Positions 23,386 through 35,322 are shown, numbered from the stretch's first letter. The stretch is 64,000 nucleotides of DNA from Maratus speciosus (GCA_963932465.1 OZ010796.1:73783974-73847973), one strand, 5' to 3'. Numbers and translations are program-made. The notes: generated by a model not told the origin, from the letters alone.

Positions 23386-24077
23386 GGGGACAGTTTACCT
23401 CGAAATTGATTTTTATTTTTAAATATTAAACGAAAGTCTGTTCAATTGTGACTATTTTGACACCTGATTTTTACCCAGACGGCAATTATATTGCGAGATA
23501 TTGTAAATTTTGTTAATACACCCAGCCGCAATGACCCATACAAATTAAAACTTTAAATGGCTTTTTCTCCATGTTCCTATTTTCTTGACTTTCCTGTTTT
23601 AAAAATGCTAAAGCTTTTTTTGTATTTGAGATAGAGTTTTAAACTATTTTGTATATGTTCCTTATCATATATGTGATAAACTTGTGCATGGAATCAGCCT
23701 TCAGGTTTTTTGCTATGTTTTTAAAAATAAAAGTATATGAAAATGTGTCAGATTTCATTGTTTTACACTGTAATATATCAGTAAAAACATTATATTAAAT
23801 GTAATATTAGATGTATCTAAAAATCCATGTGCAGTCTTGTGTACTGTACATTTGAAAATCTTTTTTAAAAAATGGGCAAAAATATCAATATTTAAAAAAG
23901 TAGTGAAGGTTTTTAAAAATTCAAATTTTTATAAACTTTTTAAAAAATATAATTAAATATGCAGTTAAATTTTGTTTTCAAAATGTGCTTTTATTTGAAC
24001 ATTGAAATGCAATGAGCTTACCATTTGAACCATATTTTTTAAAATAAGAAAAATTGTTGAAAAGGTAAACTGTCCCC
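23386..24077. mobile_element. TTAA-flanked MITE, family C
   Basis: The ends are GGGGACAGTTTACCTCG and, reversed, GGGGACAGTTTACCTTT. TTGA at 23382-23385 is probably a mutated TTAA; TTAA is intact at 24078-24081. It is 692 bp and non-coding. No second copy was seen in the window. Confidence 0.8.
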
Positions 24078-24333
24078 TTAATGATTTGTAGAAGTATTCA
24101 GCTATGAAAAGATCTGTTATCATGCTATTTTAAAATAATGCTCCTATTCTAAATAAAAGAGGTGGGAAGATGAGACCCAGTTTTGGCCCCACGACAGAGT
24201 CAATTGTCATAATAGGTCTAGAGGGTCCATTTCTATCGAATAAAGTATTTTAGCTTATATTTTATTAATTTTTTGCGTTTATTACATCTTTCATCACTTC
24301 AAAAATCTAATAATCTCTTTTTTTTCTCCGTCG

Positions 24334-24491
24334 AAGACTGAACCTCATTTTAGAACTTTCAACTTGTATCCCTGCTTACGGTTTCTGCACGTGCAGCAAC
24401 AGCAATCTTCTATCATATTTACTGGTATTTGGTGACTTTTTAACTAAATTTATAATTTACTAATATGATAATTCGATGTCTTTGAGACAAA
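24334..24491 (+). repeat. Dispersed repeat pair, copy 1
   Basis: ACTGAACCTCATTTTAGAAC, CTTACGGTTTCTGCACGTGC and GTATTTGGTGACTTTTTAAC recur at 37868-38026 at about 95% identity by eye, in the same orientation 13.5 kb away. No stable open frame. Confidence 0.8.
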
Positions 24492-24501
24492 AATTATAAT
24501 T

Positions 24502-24750
24502 GAGGGCGTGATTTTCAAAACTCGCCTTATCCTGAAAATCAAATTTTGGGAAATCGCGAAAAACCTCTGACTGCGTCCATTGGTTTTCATTGTAAACCAA
24601 GATTTTATAATGCCAGAAATACACGATAAAACTAATTTTTTTGCAGATTGTAGTGTTTTATCGATGCAGGTTCACCCATTAGAATAGATTGATAGAGAAA
24701 ACTCGATTTTTTAAATTTCGGATAAGGCGAGTTTTGAAACTCACGTCCTC
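24502..24750. mobile_element. MITE with GAGGRCGTGA ends, copy 1
   Basis: GAGGGCGTGATTTTCAAAAC at the left mirrors GTTTTGAAACTCACGTCCTC at the right, and CTCGCCTTATCC extends the repeat to about 32 bp. AATT flanks both sides. It is 249 bp. The second copy is at 56669-56904. Confidence 0.78.
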
Positions 24751-24894
24751 AATTTACCAACGGGACTGAAATGGTCCATTTGTGTAAAAACTTTACGTGA
24801 TGGAATTTTTTTTTACAACTTTTCCTACTAAAAAATATATAGGAAACATCTTTAATTTGAAGAAAAAAACTTGTTGCAGACCTGTGTTATTTAA

Positions 24895-25094
24895 CCCTAG
24901 ATCTACCGGGAATTTTATTCAAGTTTTAATAAAACGTTCTACACCAGAATTTTTATTTAAAACTATTTAACTTATTTATTTACCTTATTTTTGTCTGGTT
25001 TATATACTTAGTTTATTTTAAAGCAATTTCTGGTTTGAATGAATATTTTGTATGTACCTGTCGGGTCCAATGGACCCGTCTGGTAGACGGAGGG
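24895..25094. mobile_element. Small TTAA-flanked MITE, family E (copy 1)
   Basis: It is exactly 200 bp between TTAA at 24891-24894 and 25095-25098. The ends are CCCTAGATCTACC and, reversed, CCCTCCGTCTACC. The internal block CACCAGAATTTTTATTTAAA is shared with the inverted copy at 25190-25389. Confidence 0.75.
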
Positions 25095-25189
25095 TTAAGG
25101 TCCAACTTGCGAAAATATCAATAATTTTTTTTTAAATCTCATGTAAATTGCAAAATAATGTATAAAGAACAATGATTTACTTTTGTTAA

Positions 25190-25389
25190 TCTTCCTACCC
25201 TGAATGGGTCTAATCGACCCATTTCTATAATTCCTTTCATTCGATTCGAACAGGAATTTTTTCGTAAAATAAGATAAATAAAAGGCACCGAAAACAAATG
25301 CAAATAAATACATCAAATAGTTTTTAAAGAAAATTCTGGTGTGAAATATTTTTATTAATGTTCAGTAAAATTTCCATAGGGTAGGAAGG
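25190..25389. mobile_element. Small TTAA-flanked MITE, family E (copy 2, inverted)
   Basis: It is also 200 bp, between TTAA at 25186-25189 and 25390-25393. The ends are TCTTCCTACCCT and, reversed, CCTTCCTACCCT. It lies 96 bp from copy 1 in the opposite orientation. Both carry a GGGTC..GACCC word pair near one end. Confidence 0.75.
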
Positions 25390-25393
25390 TTAA

Positions 25394-26449
25394 TAGTTTC
25401 ACATCCTTTGAACTTTCAGAGTACATGCTAACTTTTATGATGGAAATTTTTCTGTTAGGTAGGAAAGTGGACTTCAAAATTTAGTGGAAATAATGTTCCG
25501 GTATAATTCTTCATCCTTTTTAAAGCTTAACTCAAAAGCAATTAGAAGCATCAGCCAAAGAAATATGTCTTGCTTTCAATAGAATAATTTAGATTTTATT
25601 AGTTGAGATGTGGAGTGCATACTGACTTTGGTAACTAAGTTGCGTTCCATGTGTATTTTTATTGCGTTCTACTATACATTATCACTATTTGCCGTTAAAG
25701 GTAGAGTCGTGGGGAAAAAAAGTAAACACCCCTACTAATTCTGAAACTAATTACAATAGACGAAAGTTACTGGTACGAAACGATTGGAACTAAAGCATAC
25801 TTTTAAATGATATATATGAAATTTACATGGGGGGGCCATCTACAAATCAAAACCAGGTCAAACTTTGTTTTTTTTCAATGGCAACACCCAATTGTGACAC
25901 TATATTTTAAATCTTCGCTTAAAACTATGCCTAGGTCGAAATTTCAAGTCATTTGGATGATAAGTTTTCGAATTATAAACATTCAAAATTGAGAGTTTCT
26001 CATGTTAAATTACATTTCCGTATTTTTATTAATATCCTCTGAAATTATAATCCTAATGTGATAATTTTTTGTGTGCTTATAATACCAAAAAACCCAAACA
26101 TAAATACACTGAATTTGTAATTTTAAAATTTTTATAATATCATATATATATTAAATATATATTAAAGCGTAAACCTGATTCTGTAAGATAAAATTAAAAA
26201 AGTCCTTCCGGCCAGTGCCGGGAGGAAGAGGTAGCTTTCATATTCCTTATTTTAAAAAAGCCAACTTCTATTATTCAAACACACGAAGCTCAATTTAGTG
26301 GAAACCGAATATAGGAGATTCAATACTAATTTTTATCAATACTAAATCATTATGAATGAGAATTTCGTGAAATTAGTCAGCTTTATCCAAGCTGCTTTTC
26401 TTTAAAGTAACTTATATTTGGCTGCCAAATTCGGCGATTTCTTAAAATG
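25394..26449. other. AT-rich DNA, no gene seen
   Basis: No recognisable family. CTTCCGGCCAGTGCCGGGAGG near 26204 is a short GC-rich hairpin just before the tandem array and may belong to its parent element. Confidence 0.4.
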
Positions 26450-28555
26450 CCTGCCATTTTAAAACAACATGGTGGATGAGGCTAACCAGTGAACTTGGTC
26501 GAGACCTTAGTAATTGCTGTGCACATGCTCACTCACATCGGAAATCGATTGATATATACGAGTGCTGTCGTAGGCAAAAAATCAGATTTTTCAAAATGTC
26601 ACCCACATTAGAAATTGAAACTGCTATATCTGAGCCATTTTTTAAGATAAAGACAAACAAAAAATGTTCCTGAATCCTTATATCAAGGTCAAATACTTAA
26701 GAAAGAAACCTTTTTCAATTGTAAATTTTTTTGCAACTCACTTTAAATATATATATATTTTTTAATTTAATGGCCGCCATTTTGAAACAAGATGGCTGAT
26801 GAATCTGGCCAGCGAACTTGATCGAGATATATATGTACACTATCCACATGCCTTCTTACATCGAAATAGGTGAATACGTGCGTTATCGCGTGACAAATAC
26901 AAGATCGTTTCAAATTGTTAGCCATGCTAGAAATTCAAAGTGCTATAATTCAACCATTTTTTAAGATATAAACAAAAGAACAAATTTTCAGAAACAAAAA
27001 CTGCTCCAGAATCTTTGTATCAAGGCCAAACACATTAAAAAAAAATCTTTTTCATTTTCCAATTTTTTAATACCTCATTTTAAATTTTAAATTTAATTCT
27101 TTTTAAATGGCAACCCTTTTAAAACAAGATGGCGAATGAAGCTCGCCAACGAACTCGGTCGAGACATTCGTATGTACTATGTACAGACCAAGTTACATCC
27201 AAATCGGTTCATAAATACGCCTGTTATCGCGTGACAAAAATCAGGTCGTTTTAAAATGTCAGCCACAATAGAAATTCAAAATGCTATAACTCAGCCATTT
27301 TTTTAGATATAGACGAAACAAAAACTGTTCCGGAATCTTTGTATTAAGGTCAAACACATTCGAAAAAAATCTTTTTCATTTTACAATTTTTTGGTATCTC
27401 ATTTTAAATTTTAAATATTAAATTTTAAAATTTTTTAAATGGCCGCCATTTTGAAACAAGATGGCGGATGAAGCTGGCCAACGAACTTGGTCGAGATATT
27501 TGTATGTACTATGTATACACCAAGGTACATCCAAATCGGTTCATAAATACGCCTGTTATCACGTGACAAACATCAGGACGTTTCAAAATGTCAGGCACGC
27601 TAGTAATTCAAAATGCTATAACTCAGCCATTTTTTAAGATATAGACGAAACAAAAACTGCTTCCGAATCTTTTTATCAAGGTCAAACACATAAGAAAAAA
27701 ATATTTTTTCAATTTTCAATTTTTTGGTACCACATTTCAAATTTAAATTTTCCTTAAAAATTTAAATGGCCGAATTTTACAAACAAGATGGCGGATGAAG
27801 CTGGCCAACGAACTCGGTCGAGACATTGGTATGTACTATGTATAAACGAAGTTACATCCAAATCGGTTCATAAATACGCCTTTTATCGCGTGACAAAATT
27901 CAGGACGTTTCAAAATATCAGCCACGCTAGAAATTCAAAATGCTATAACGCAGCCATTTTTTAAGATATAGACGAAACAAAAACTGCACCGGAATCTTTG
28001 TATAAAGATCCAATACATAAGGAAAAAATATTTCTCCATTTCCAATTTTTTGGTACCAAATTTCAAATTTAAAATTTTTTTTAAAATTTTAAATGGTTGC
28101 CATTTTGAAACAAAATGGCGGATGAAGCTGGCCAACGAACTCGATCGAGACATTGGTATGTACTATGTACACAGTGAATTACATCGAAATTGGTTCGTAA
28201 ATACGCCTTTTATCGCGTGACAAATTTCAGGACGTTTCAAAATGTCAGCCACGCTAGAAATTCAAAATGCTATAACGCAGCCATTTTTTAAGATATAGAC
28301 GAAACAAAAACTGCTCCAGAATCTTTGTATAAAGGTCAAATACGTTAGAAAAAAATATTTTTCCATTTTCAGTTTTTTGGTACCACATTTCAAGATTTAA
28401 ATTTAAAAAAAATTTAAATGGCCGCTATTTTGAAACAAAACTGCGGATGAAGCTGGCCAACGAACTCGGTCGAGACATTGGTATGTACTATGTACACACC
28501 GAATTTCATCGAAATCGGTTCATAAATACGAGAGTTACAGTGTGACAAAGGTCAG

Positions 28556-28560
<5 letters not shown>
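26450..28560 (+). repeat. Tandem array, about seven units of about 327 bp
   Basis: Landmark GATGGCGGATGAAGCTGGCC (with variants) appears near 26470, 26794, 27128, 27461, 27788, 28114 and 28441. Other shared words are TCGGTCGAGACATT, TATGTACTATGTACA, TTTATCGCGTGACAAA and AAGATATAGACGAAACAAAA. Middle units are most alike and the first two most diverged, as expected of an array homogenised from within. Most units carry GCCGCCATTTTG followed closely by AAGATGGCGG. It ends in a TA-rich tract (28555-28602). Small frames here follow the array and are not genes. Confidence 0.9.
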
Positions 28561-28586
<26 letters not shown>

Positions 28587-28602
28587 GATATATCTATATA
28601 TC

Positions 28603-28808
28603 AAGGATCTGAAGTCCGTGAGAAAGTAAGGAAAAATGAAAAAATGGAATTCTCGTTAGTTCGAATTAAACGAAGTCAAGAGAAAATGAGTTCGAATAAA
28701 TGAAAAGTTTTAACGTTATTCTGCCATTAAAAATTTCGGGACTTCATGTTTAGTTCGAATTAAGCGAAGATTCGATTTATCCGATTTCGAATTAACGAGA
28801 GCCGACTG
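28603..28808. mobile_element. Tigger/pogo-like remnant, one end only
   Basis: It ends TTAACGAGAGCCGACTG followed by TA, and contains several TTCGAATTAA words. This parallels the Tigger end at 50089 (CAGTCGAACTTGG with TTCGAATTATCC). I see no matching left end, so it is truncated or solo. Confidence 0.55.
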
Positions 28809-29016
28809 TATATATATATATCAATTTTGAACGGAGGGTGGTTTTCACGGTCTGGGGGTCATGATCGATGAAAATATACCAAAATTTTTTGAAATCGCTT
28901 TCCTCCGAACGGCTGCAATATGTAGCTTTTTGTAATGAAAGGCTATCTAAAATTCACGCATTTGCACATGCGTGAAATTAAATTTACTAGATCTTCCATT
29001 TAGAAGAAGGAAAGAG

Positions 29017-29104
29017 CAGGTCTGGTTGGCAGAGTGGTCTAAAGCACCAGTTTAAAGCTCTGAACTTTTGTAGACGACGCGCGTTCGAGCCGAATGCCCG
29101 GCAA
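29017..29104 (+). other. tRNA-Leu-like sequence, probably pseudogene or SINE head
   Basis: GTTGGCAGAGTGGTCTAAAG is a good Leu-type A box and GCGTTCGAGCC a good B box, with Leu-like spacing for a long variable arm. The anticodon stem keeps only three central pairs and the T stem does not close, so a functional tRNA is unlikely. Confidence 0.5.
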
Positions 29105-30030
29105 AATGATTTATTTCTGTACCATTTTTGGCGATAATTCATTTCGATAATGGCATATTTTATTAAGAGGAGAAGTTATATGATTTTGATTTTATTATTA
29201 GTATTATCTGAATGGTTTATCATTAAATAAAATTTAACACTCAAAAATATTTTGAAAAAATAATAATTTTATATTTAAAATATTTAACCTAAAATATTTT
29301 GCATGTAATTATCAATAAAATAAATTGAGCTGATCTACAACTTTTGTTTATAGTTTCTGACCATTATCAAGAATATATAGGTATGTGAGTAAGAAAAGTT
29401 TGCCATTTTTTTCCACAAAAAAAGAAAAAAATAGAATAATAATAATAGTAATAATAAAACGGAAAGAAAGGAAAATATTCATATAAGAACTATAAAATAA
29501 ATTATCTTGATATCCATGGTTTAATATTTAAAAAATGAAGAAAAAAGTATAATAAAATTCAAGTAATAAAAAATATGTATTATAAATACTTAGTTGCATT
29601 AAGTTTCAAAATTAAGCTTTTTGAGAATGAGACTGATATAAATAAAATTCATGGCAGTTTTTAAAGGTCGTGTAGTTAAAAAAAAATAAAAATAAAAAAA
29701 GATATTATTTTTTCACAAAGAGAGAGAGAGAGAGAGACCGTAGTAAGTAAAAATAAATGCTCTGCCCAGTATTTTTGGGTAAATTTCTGATAAAAGGCAA
29801 GCATAATTGGTTGTAAATTATAAACTTAAAGTTCTCTCACTTCATTCACTAGCTTAGTTAATAAAAAATATATATCATAAATCGTTAGTTGAATCAAGTT
29901 TCAAAATTAGTCTTTTAGAGAATCAGATTGATATAAATAACATTCATGGCAGCTTTTAAAGGTCGTGTAGTTAAAAAAATAAAAATAAATATTGTTATAG
30001 GGAAAAGAGAGAGAGAGTAGTAAGTAAAAA

Positions 30031-31073
30031 CTAGTTGGATGTGCCAATCCCAAAACTTTCTTCTATCTCATATATTTTAATATTTCAAAATGTTGTTACA
30101 AATGTGAATATTTTATTTTTATTAGTTCAATGCTATATCAACTTCGAAAGAAAATTACACAAAAATTGCTATTATAGTGCCCCCTTTCGGCGGCATATTT
30201 CCAAATTCAGGGAGGACCTTCTTGCCATGTCCAAAAACACACACACAAAATTTGGTTCAATTCTATTCATAACTTCATACACTTTTCGATGGTACGATAT
30301 TCAAAAAAGCACAAAGATCCCTATTACAGCGCCCCCTACCGGCAGATTTTTTCCAAATTAAAGGAAAACCTGCGCACCATAGCCAAAATCTTATAAAAAA
30401 AATTGGTTCAATTATATGCATAACTTCATACACTTTTCGATGGTACAATATTCAAAATGCCACAAAAGTTGCACAAAAATCGATATTACAGCGCCCCCAA
30501 CCGGCGGATTTTTTCCAAATTAATGGAGGACCTACTTACCATAGCTACAAACTTAAAAAAATATTTGGTTCAATTCTATGCATAACTTCATACACTTTTC
30601 GATAGTACAATATTCAAAATGCCACAAAAATCGCTATTACAGCACCCCCTACAGGCAGAATTTTTCCAAATTAAGGGAGGACGTACTTGCCATAGTCACA
30701 AACTTAAAATAAAAATTTGGTTCAATTCTATGCATAACTTCATACACTTTTCGATAGTACAATATTCAAAATGCTACAAAAATCGCTATTACTGCGCCCC
30801 CTGCCGGCGTTTTTTTTCAAAATTAATGGAGGACCTGCTTGCCATAGCCACAAACTTAAAAAAAAAAATTGGTTCGATTCTATGCATGACTTCATACACT
30901 TTTCGGTGGTACAATGGCGACATACGGACACACGGACACACGGACAGACATACATTTTCTATAAACATGTTTTTGGGGATCTCTGACCCCTAAAACGTGT
31001 AAATCCGTCGAACACCGGAAGTCGAAAAAAATTTCGATTACAATACTTTCTTCTATTGAAGATAGAAGAAAGT
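30031..31073 (-). mobile_element. Helitron/Helentron-like non-autonomous element (copy 1)
   Basis: Boundaries come from the undisturbed duplicate at about 29743-29762: GTAAGTAAAAATAAATG is split, with at most two A duplicated. Read on the minus strand, the element starts ACTTTCTTCTATCTTC in a hairpin and ends CCAACTAG followed by T, a CTRR-type end. It carries TTTCTTCTAT-type sequence at both ends and about five internal tandem units of about 152 bp. Known Helitrons and DINE-1/Helentron elements make little or no target duplication, end in CTRR or similar, and often hold such minisatellites. There is no helicase frame, so it depends on another copy. The sister is at about 46085-46979. Confidence 0.65.
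30170..30930 (-). repeat. Minisatellite inside Helitron-like copy 1 (5 units of 151-162 bp)
   Basis: Landmark CTTTTCGATGGTAC (or GATAGTAC, GGTGGTAC) recurs with spacings 151, 162, 152 and 152. Each unit also has GCGCCCCCTACCGGC and TCTATGCATAACTTCATACA. It is followed by ACACGGACACACGGACAGAC. Frames at 30035-30993 arise from this array. Confidence 0.85.
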
Positions 31074-31520
31074 AATAAATGCTCTGCCCAGTATTTTTTG
31101 GCTAATTTCTGATAAAAGACAAGCATAATTGGTTGTAAATTATAAACTTAAAGTTCTTTCACTTCATTCAATACGTTAGATTGACAGCACCCTCTTGCTC
31201 GCCTTCAAGAAATAGGAATCACTTATGCAATATAAAAATTTGTCACGATTTCAATAATTAATTTAAAAGCAACTAATTAAAAATTCAAGAATTTTTCTAA
31301 TGGTATATTCAATCTATTTACCGTCAAATCTTGACGGGTACTATCTAGTAAATTATTGATTATGAAATTAATATTCGAAAAAAAATATAAATTGCAACAT
31401 CTCAATTTTTTTGATAGATTTATAATGATTATGTCTTGCTTTAGGCGAATTCTTAATTGCACATTTTCCTTCCTAGTAGTTTTCGAATTATGATTAAAAA
31501 ACTTCAAAATGATGGTTTAA

Positions 31521-31740
31521 GGGGCTGTCTATAACGTGCAGAAAAGCATATTTTGAAAAAAATATATTTTACTCATTTTATTGAAACATGGTCGCAATGT
31601 CAAACATGGCAATAGTCGAAACATATATTAAGCGAGTGAAATGGTCGTGTTGGCAAGAAATATTACATTAACAGAAGTGACCTAGTCATTCTGTAGCATT
31701 TCAATAATCGAGTACCGAACTTCAATTTGGATATAGCCCC
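31521..31740. mobile_element. PIF/Harbinger-like MITE, short (copy 1)
   Basis: It is 220 bp between TAA at 31518-31520 and 31741-31743. The ends are GGGGCTGTCTATAACG and, reversed, GGGGCTATATCC. A three-base TWA duplication with GGG-starting ends is typical of PIF/Harbinger. Confidence 0.7.
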
Positions 31741-31743
31741 TAA

Positions 31744-33299
31744 AATAGGCACATTTTAAAATAATTAATTTCTATGAAACGAATCGTACGAATTTCATGA
31801 AAATTTGTATTTTGGCTATTTGAGGGGTTTACAATTTATTTATGGTGTCAAACTTGGGTATTGCTATTGAAAAAAAAAAACAAAGTTTTATTTCGTTTTG
31901 ATATGTAGATGACCCCCTAAGCAAATCAATAAGTCAATATGTAAGTCAGTAGTACCCATATGGACTTTCAGCTACATTCTGAAGGATGAAGCATCTACTA
32001 GATCAATGTTGTTAAAACGCGAATTGGGGTCAATTCCAGAACTTCTCGTGATGTTATCCCAATTCACAGAAAGCAAAGCAACTCTGTTGTAAAATAGCAT
32101 TGGATCATCTTTATGAACTATAATCCAGCTTAGGCTTGGAGTGAGGTAACCTATATGTTTGATTCAATTAGAGGATTGTGACACCGGTTTACTTATATAG
32201 ATATTTTTTCCCGTAAATATTTGTACTAATACTTTGAGTCAACCTATATATTAGCAAATCGGTACTATTTGATTATCTCTTCCACCCATTTCGCCAAATT
32301 ACACAAATCGCCAAACCATTCCACAAATTATACAAATGGAAGAATGTTGCCAGTCTAAAATTCTAAGATAGGAAAATTAATGACTTTCAATTTAAAAAAA
32401 ATCACTGAAGAATAGGGTTACTTTAATGATGGCGTTCACTTATGGCGCAGAGACATACCAAATATAAAATTTGATTTATTTAGATGATTTCGGTCAAAAG
32501 AATATAAATAGTTTACGTATTATATGCGGAATTGTTAATCTAAACCATAAACAAACAGATATTTTTAAGATATTGTATTTGTGAATGAAATGTAAGTATT
32601 TTAAATGTAATAATCGAATTTATGAAGTGACACAATAAATATCAATGATAACAGAAAATTGTAAGGAACTTAATGATATTTATTTAGTCAAAAAAACGTA
32701 GACGGATGTATACTATAAAATGTATGTAAACATTAGATATAGGCTTGAATAAAAAAAGAAGAAAAAAATCAAAATTTGCAGAGCTTTTAAATAATGAAAG
32801 AATAAATAAATTAGTAAAACGTTAATAAAAATACATATAAAACGTCGAATTAAAAAGACTTGATGGCGTAACAAACACGTGTAACTTGTTTAATTTCAAA
32901 TGAATGTGATATTTACGATCATCCATTATTGACATTTAATCTGACAGTTTGACGACAGTGTTTTGGTTGACGAAGCGCTGCCGACTATTTTTCTATTCAA
33001 TTCGCACCACTATTAAAAAAAAAAAAAAAAACAAAAAAAAAAAAACAAAAAAAAAAAAAAAAAAAAAAAACACAGATTTTGTAGTATATATATATATATA
33101 TCTTGCAAATGTTCTTGAACAGTATGTGAATAATTTTTGTTTTTAGAAAGTGGTGTGAGGTAGAATAAATGGTTAAGTGCGAGTATTACTCGCGCGTAGA
33201 GGGTTCCGTGCAATAAATATATGAATTATTATCACTATTTATCGGATTTGCCTCTAAGTCCACACAACTTCGAAGAATGTTCCTTTTTTTGTTGATATT
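31744..33299. other. AT-rich DNA, no gene seen
   Basis: Simple sequence: interrupted A tract at 33016-33070 followed by a TA tract (about 33086-33101). On the minus strand near 31980-32060 a short, frame-shifted stretch reads like old coding sequence, but I cannot assign it. Confidence 0.4.
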
Positions 33300-33319
33300 C
33301 TGCCACCACGATATAATTA

Positions 33320-33795
33320 CGTGATATCGGGCACGCTTTGAGAGGCTTGTCGAAAGGAATACTAACTCATTCAATTAAATTTAACTAACAATTTATTTAG
33401 ACATTACTTACAAATAACAAAACAATATTTACAATTAAGAACTCGGATTTATATGATCCGGTCCGACATTAAGCTACATATAGAAATTGCTTTCTACGTA
33501 CTGATCTGCTTATTAAAATGTTCTAATCCCTCTCACACTACGTTAGTTAACAAAAGGCTTATCGGAGATTACCCTTAATCTCCCAACACCTCGGCTCTAT
33601 ACTCTAAGAGCCTCACACAACTTAATACACGTTCTGTCCAAGAGCTCTACTCAGGAAAAAGTGACCTCACACCTCGAGATCCACGCATCAACTGCACTCT
33701 CTGAGCTCTCTCACTCCTCTCCCCGAAAAACCGATACGGAGTTTTTTTCTCTGTCACCAGGGTCCACTCCCCTTCATCCAACCTCAACTGTCACA
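33320..33795 (-). mobile_element. LTR of a retrotransposon (solo or 5' LTR fragment)
   Basis: On the minus strand it starts TGTGACAGTTGAGG near 33795, has ATATAAATCC as a TATA-like box and AATAAATTG as a polyadenylation signal, and ends near GATATCAC at about 33320. Just after it comes TGGTGGCAGAATATC (33296-33310), the kind of sequence that follows LTRs in arthropod Ty3/Gypsy elements. No gag or pol follows, so it is truncated. The boundaries are approximate. Confidence 0.5.
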
Positions 33796-33799
33796 TTCC

Positions 33800-35240
33800 C
33801 GTGACGTCCATTATCTCGCTAGAAACTCTTTTGTCCACCCCATCCCAGGAATGCACCTGAATAGGCGGATGAACTGCTATTCATTGACACAAAATACTTC
33901 AAGGGAAGGAATAAATGTAAACTTAAGACTCCCAGTACATAGAAAGTGACATAAATGCAATATATCAGAAAAAAATATAATATCATATAGAGTAATTCGA
34001 AATAGTATCTGCTCATCAGAACCTGACACTATTATTAAAAAAATCGTTGCTAAAAGAATAATAATCCTTTGTAATAAACTATACAACGTAGGGTTAGGTA
34101 TAACTGTATATACTAGAAAAGTATGAATGGGTATACCGTACAAGTTATGAAGCCGAAATAATATAAAATTCCGCATAACTCTTTTTTTGATCTTATCCTA
34201 ACCTGTTTCTTTTTTATCAACTTAATTCTCTACTGACAATAAAACTAGTGCATATTTAAACTTTATTTGGCATTTCATAAAACTAAATTCAGCGTAGTAA
34301 TAGACTTTTCTTTTTACAGTGGAGCTAAAACAAAACCCTTGTTCGAAGTTTAAACTTAGTATTGTGCCTAGCGCATTCCGAAAGGAGGGCAGAAAGTTGC
34401 AACGTCGCCTTGGTCCGAGCCACGTTTTTCCATATAGGTTTTTAATTAACCTTTAAAGAAACGAGAGGCGTATTGAGAGATCTACTACTCAATGTAAACC
34501 AGTCGCAAATCACATAGTATTTATGTAATTAATTCTAATTAAATTAGTCTGTTTTTAACAATTTGACATTTGTTGCTTTTATACTGCTACTTGGCATTGC
34601 ATTACACAAATATATCATTAAAATTTGTTATCTAGGCTTTAAAAGCCGATGGTACATAGAGTACACCGCGCCTGTCATTATGTACTATGTCCAAACTGTC
34701 CGCGTCTTTAAGGGATAATATCTCGGTTAATTACCAACGCTTTTTTTCGAAAATCATTATCAACAATGCTTTTATACTTCTGCTACGGCATAGGTACCTC
34801 CAGCGCTCCTCAACATCCTTGCTGAATGTCCGCAAATCGAAATTTGTGTGCAACGGTTCTAAAAAACTATGCGACCTAGGGTAATCGCTATAATTTTCCT
34901 GCAAGGTTCAAGTCAACGTCTACTACCTCTAATTTTTTCGTAATTTTATTTTCAGTAGATTCGGAAATAGATGGGGGAACATATTTTTGCCCTACATTTT
35001 CGACGATATCTATGAAAATATAATATCTAAAATTAAAAGGAATCTATTTTTGAGTTCAGCATTACGAAAGCTTCCACACGATACACAAAGAGAAGATTTT
35101 TTTTTCAAGTAACTTAATTAAGCCCTCTACATTTTCCCTAAATATATTTTTGAATGTTTAATAATCTGTAAATATGTGGGTCAATAGTATTTATTACTTC
35201 CTCCAATTTGAACTTTCCACGTTCTATAGTTTACGAGTAA
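33800..35240. other. Intergenic DNA, no gene assigned
   Basis: GC content is slightly higher at 34370-34440 (GGGCAGAAAGTTGCAACGTC) but no motif or family is recognised. Short frames on both strands are unsupported. Confidence 0.4.
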
Positions 35241-35242
35241 AA

Positions 35243-35322
35243 GGGCTGTAACAGACAGACAGACCGACACAGGAGTGATCTTATAATGGTTCTGTTTTCA
35301 CTTTTTAAGTACGGAACCCTAA
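35243..35322 (+). repeat. 3' end of a dispersed repeat (ACGGAACCCTAA type)
   Basis: CAGACAGACAGACCGACACA then GATCTTATAATGGTTCTG and AAGTACGGAACCCTAA resembles a widely scattered arthropod repeat terminus ending in ACGGAACCCTAA. Recognised by memory only. Confidence 0.4.

Larger units (their letters stand above)
29561..31170 (+). repeat. Tandem duplication of about 290 bp, second unit interrupted
   Basis: Unit 1 (29561-29852) and unit 2 (29853-30030 plus 31074 to about 31170) share ATTCATGGCAG, AAAGGTCGTGTAGTTAAAAA, a GA tract, AAATGCTCTGCCCAGTATTT and ATAATTGGTTGTAAATTATA. The element at 30031-31073 splits unit 2 and nothing else does. Confidence 0.85.

Noticed and set aside
26450..28560. 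CRISPR-like array
   Set aside because: The units are continuous 327-bp tandem repeats without unique spacers, in a eukaryotic context.
29017..29104. Functional tRNA-Leu gene
   Set aside because: A and B boxes are good but the anticodon and T stems do not pair.
30035..30993. Open frames of 108 and 124 codons
   Set aside because: They run through the 152-bp units of a non-autonomous Helitron-like element.
33016..33070. A-rich frame encoding poly-lysine
   Set aside because: It is an interrupted A tract of simple sequence, not a protein.
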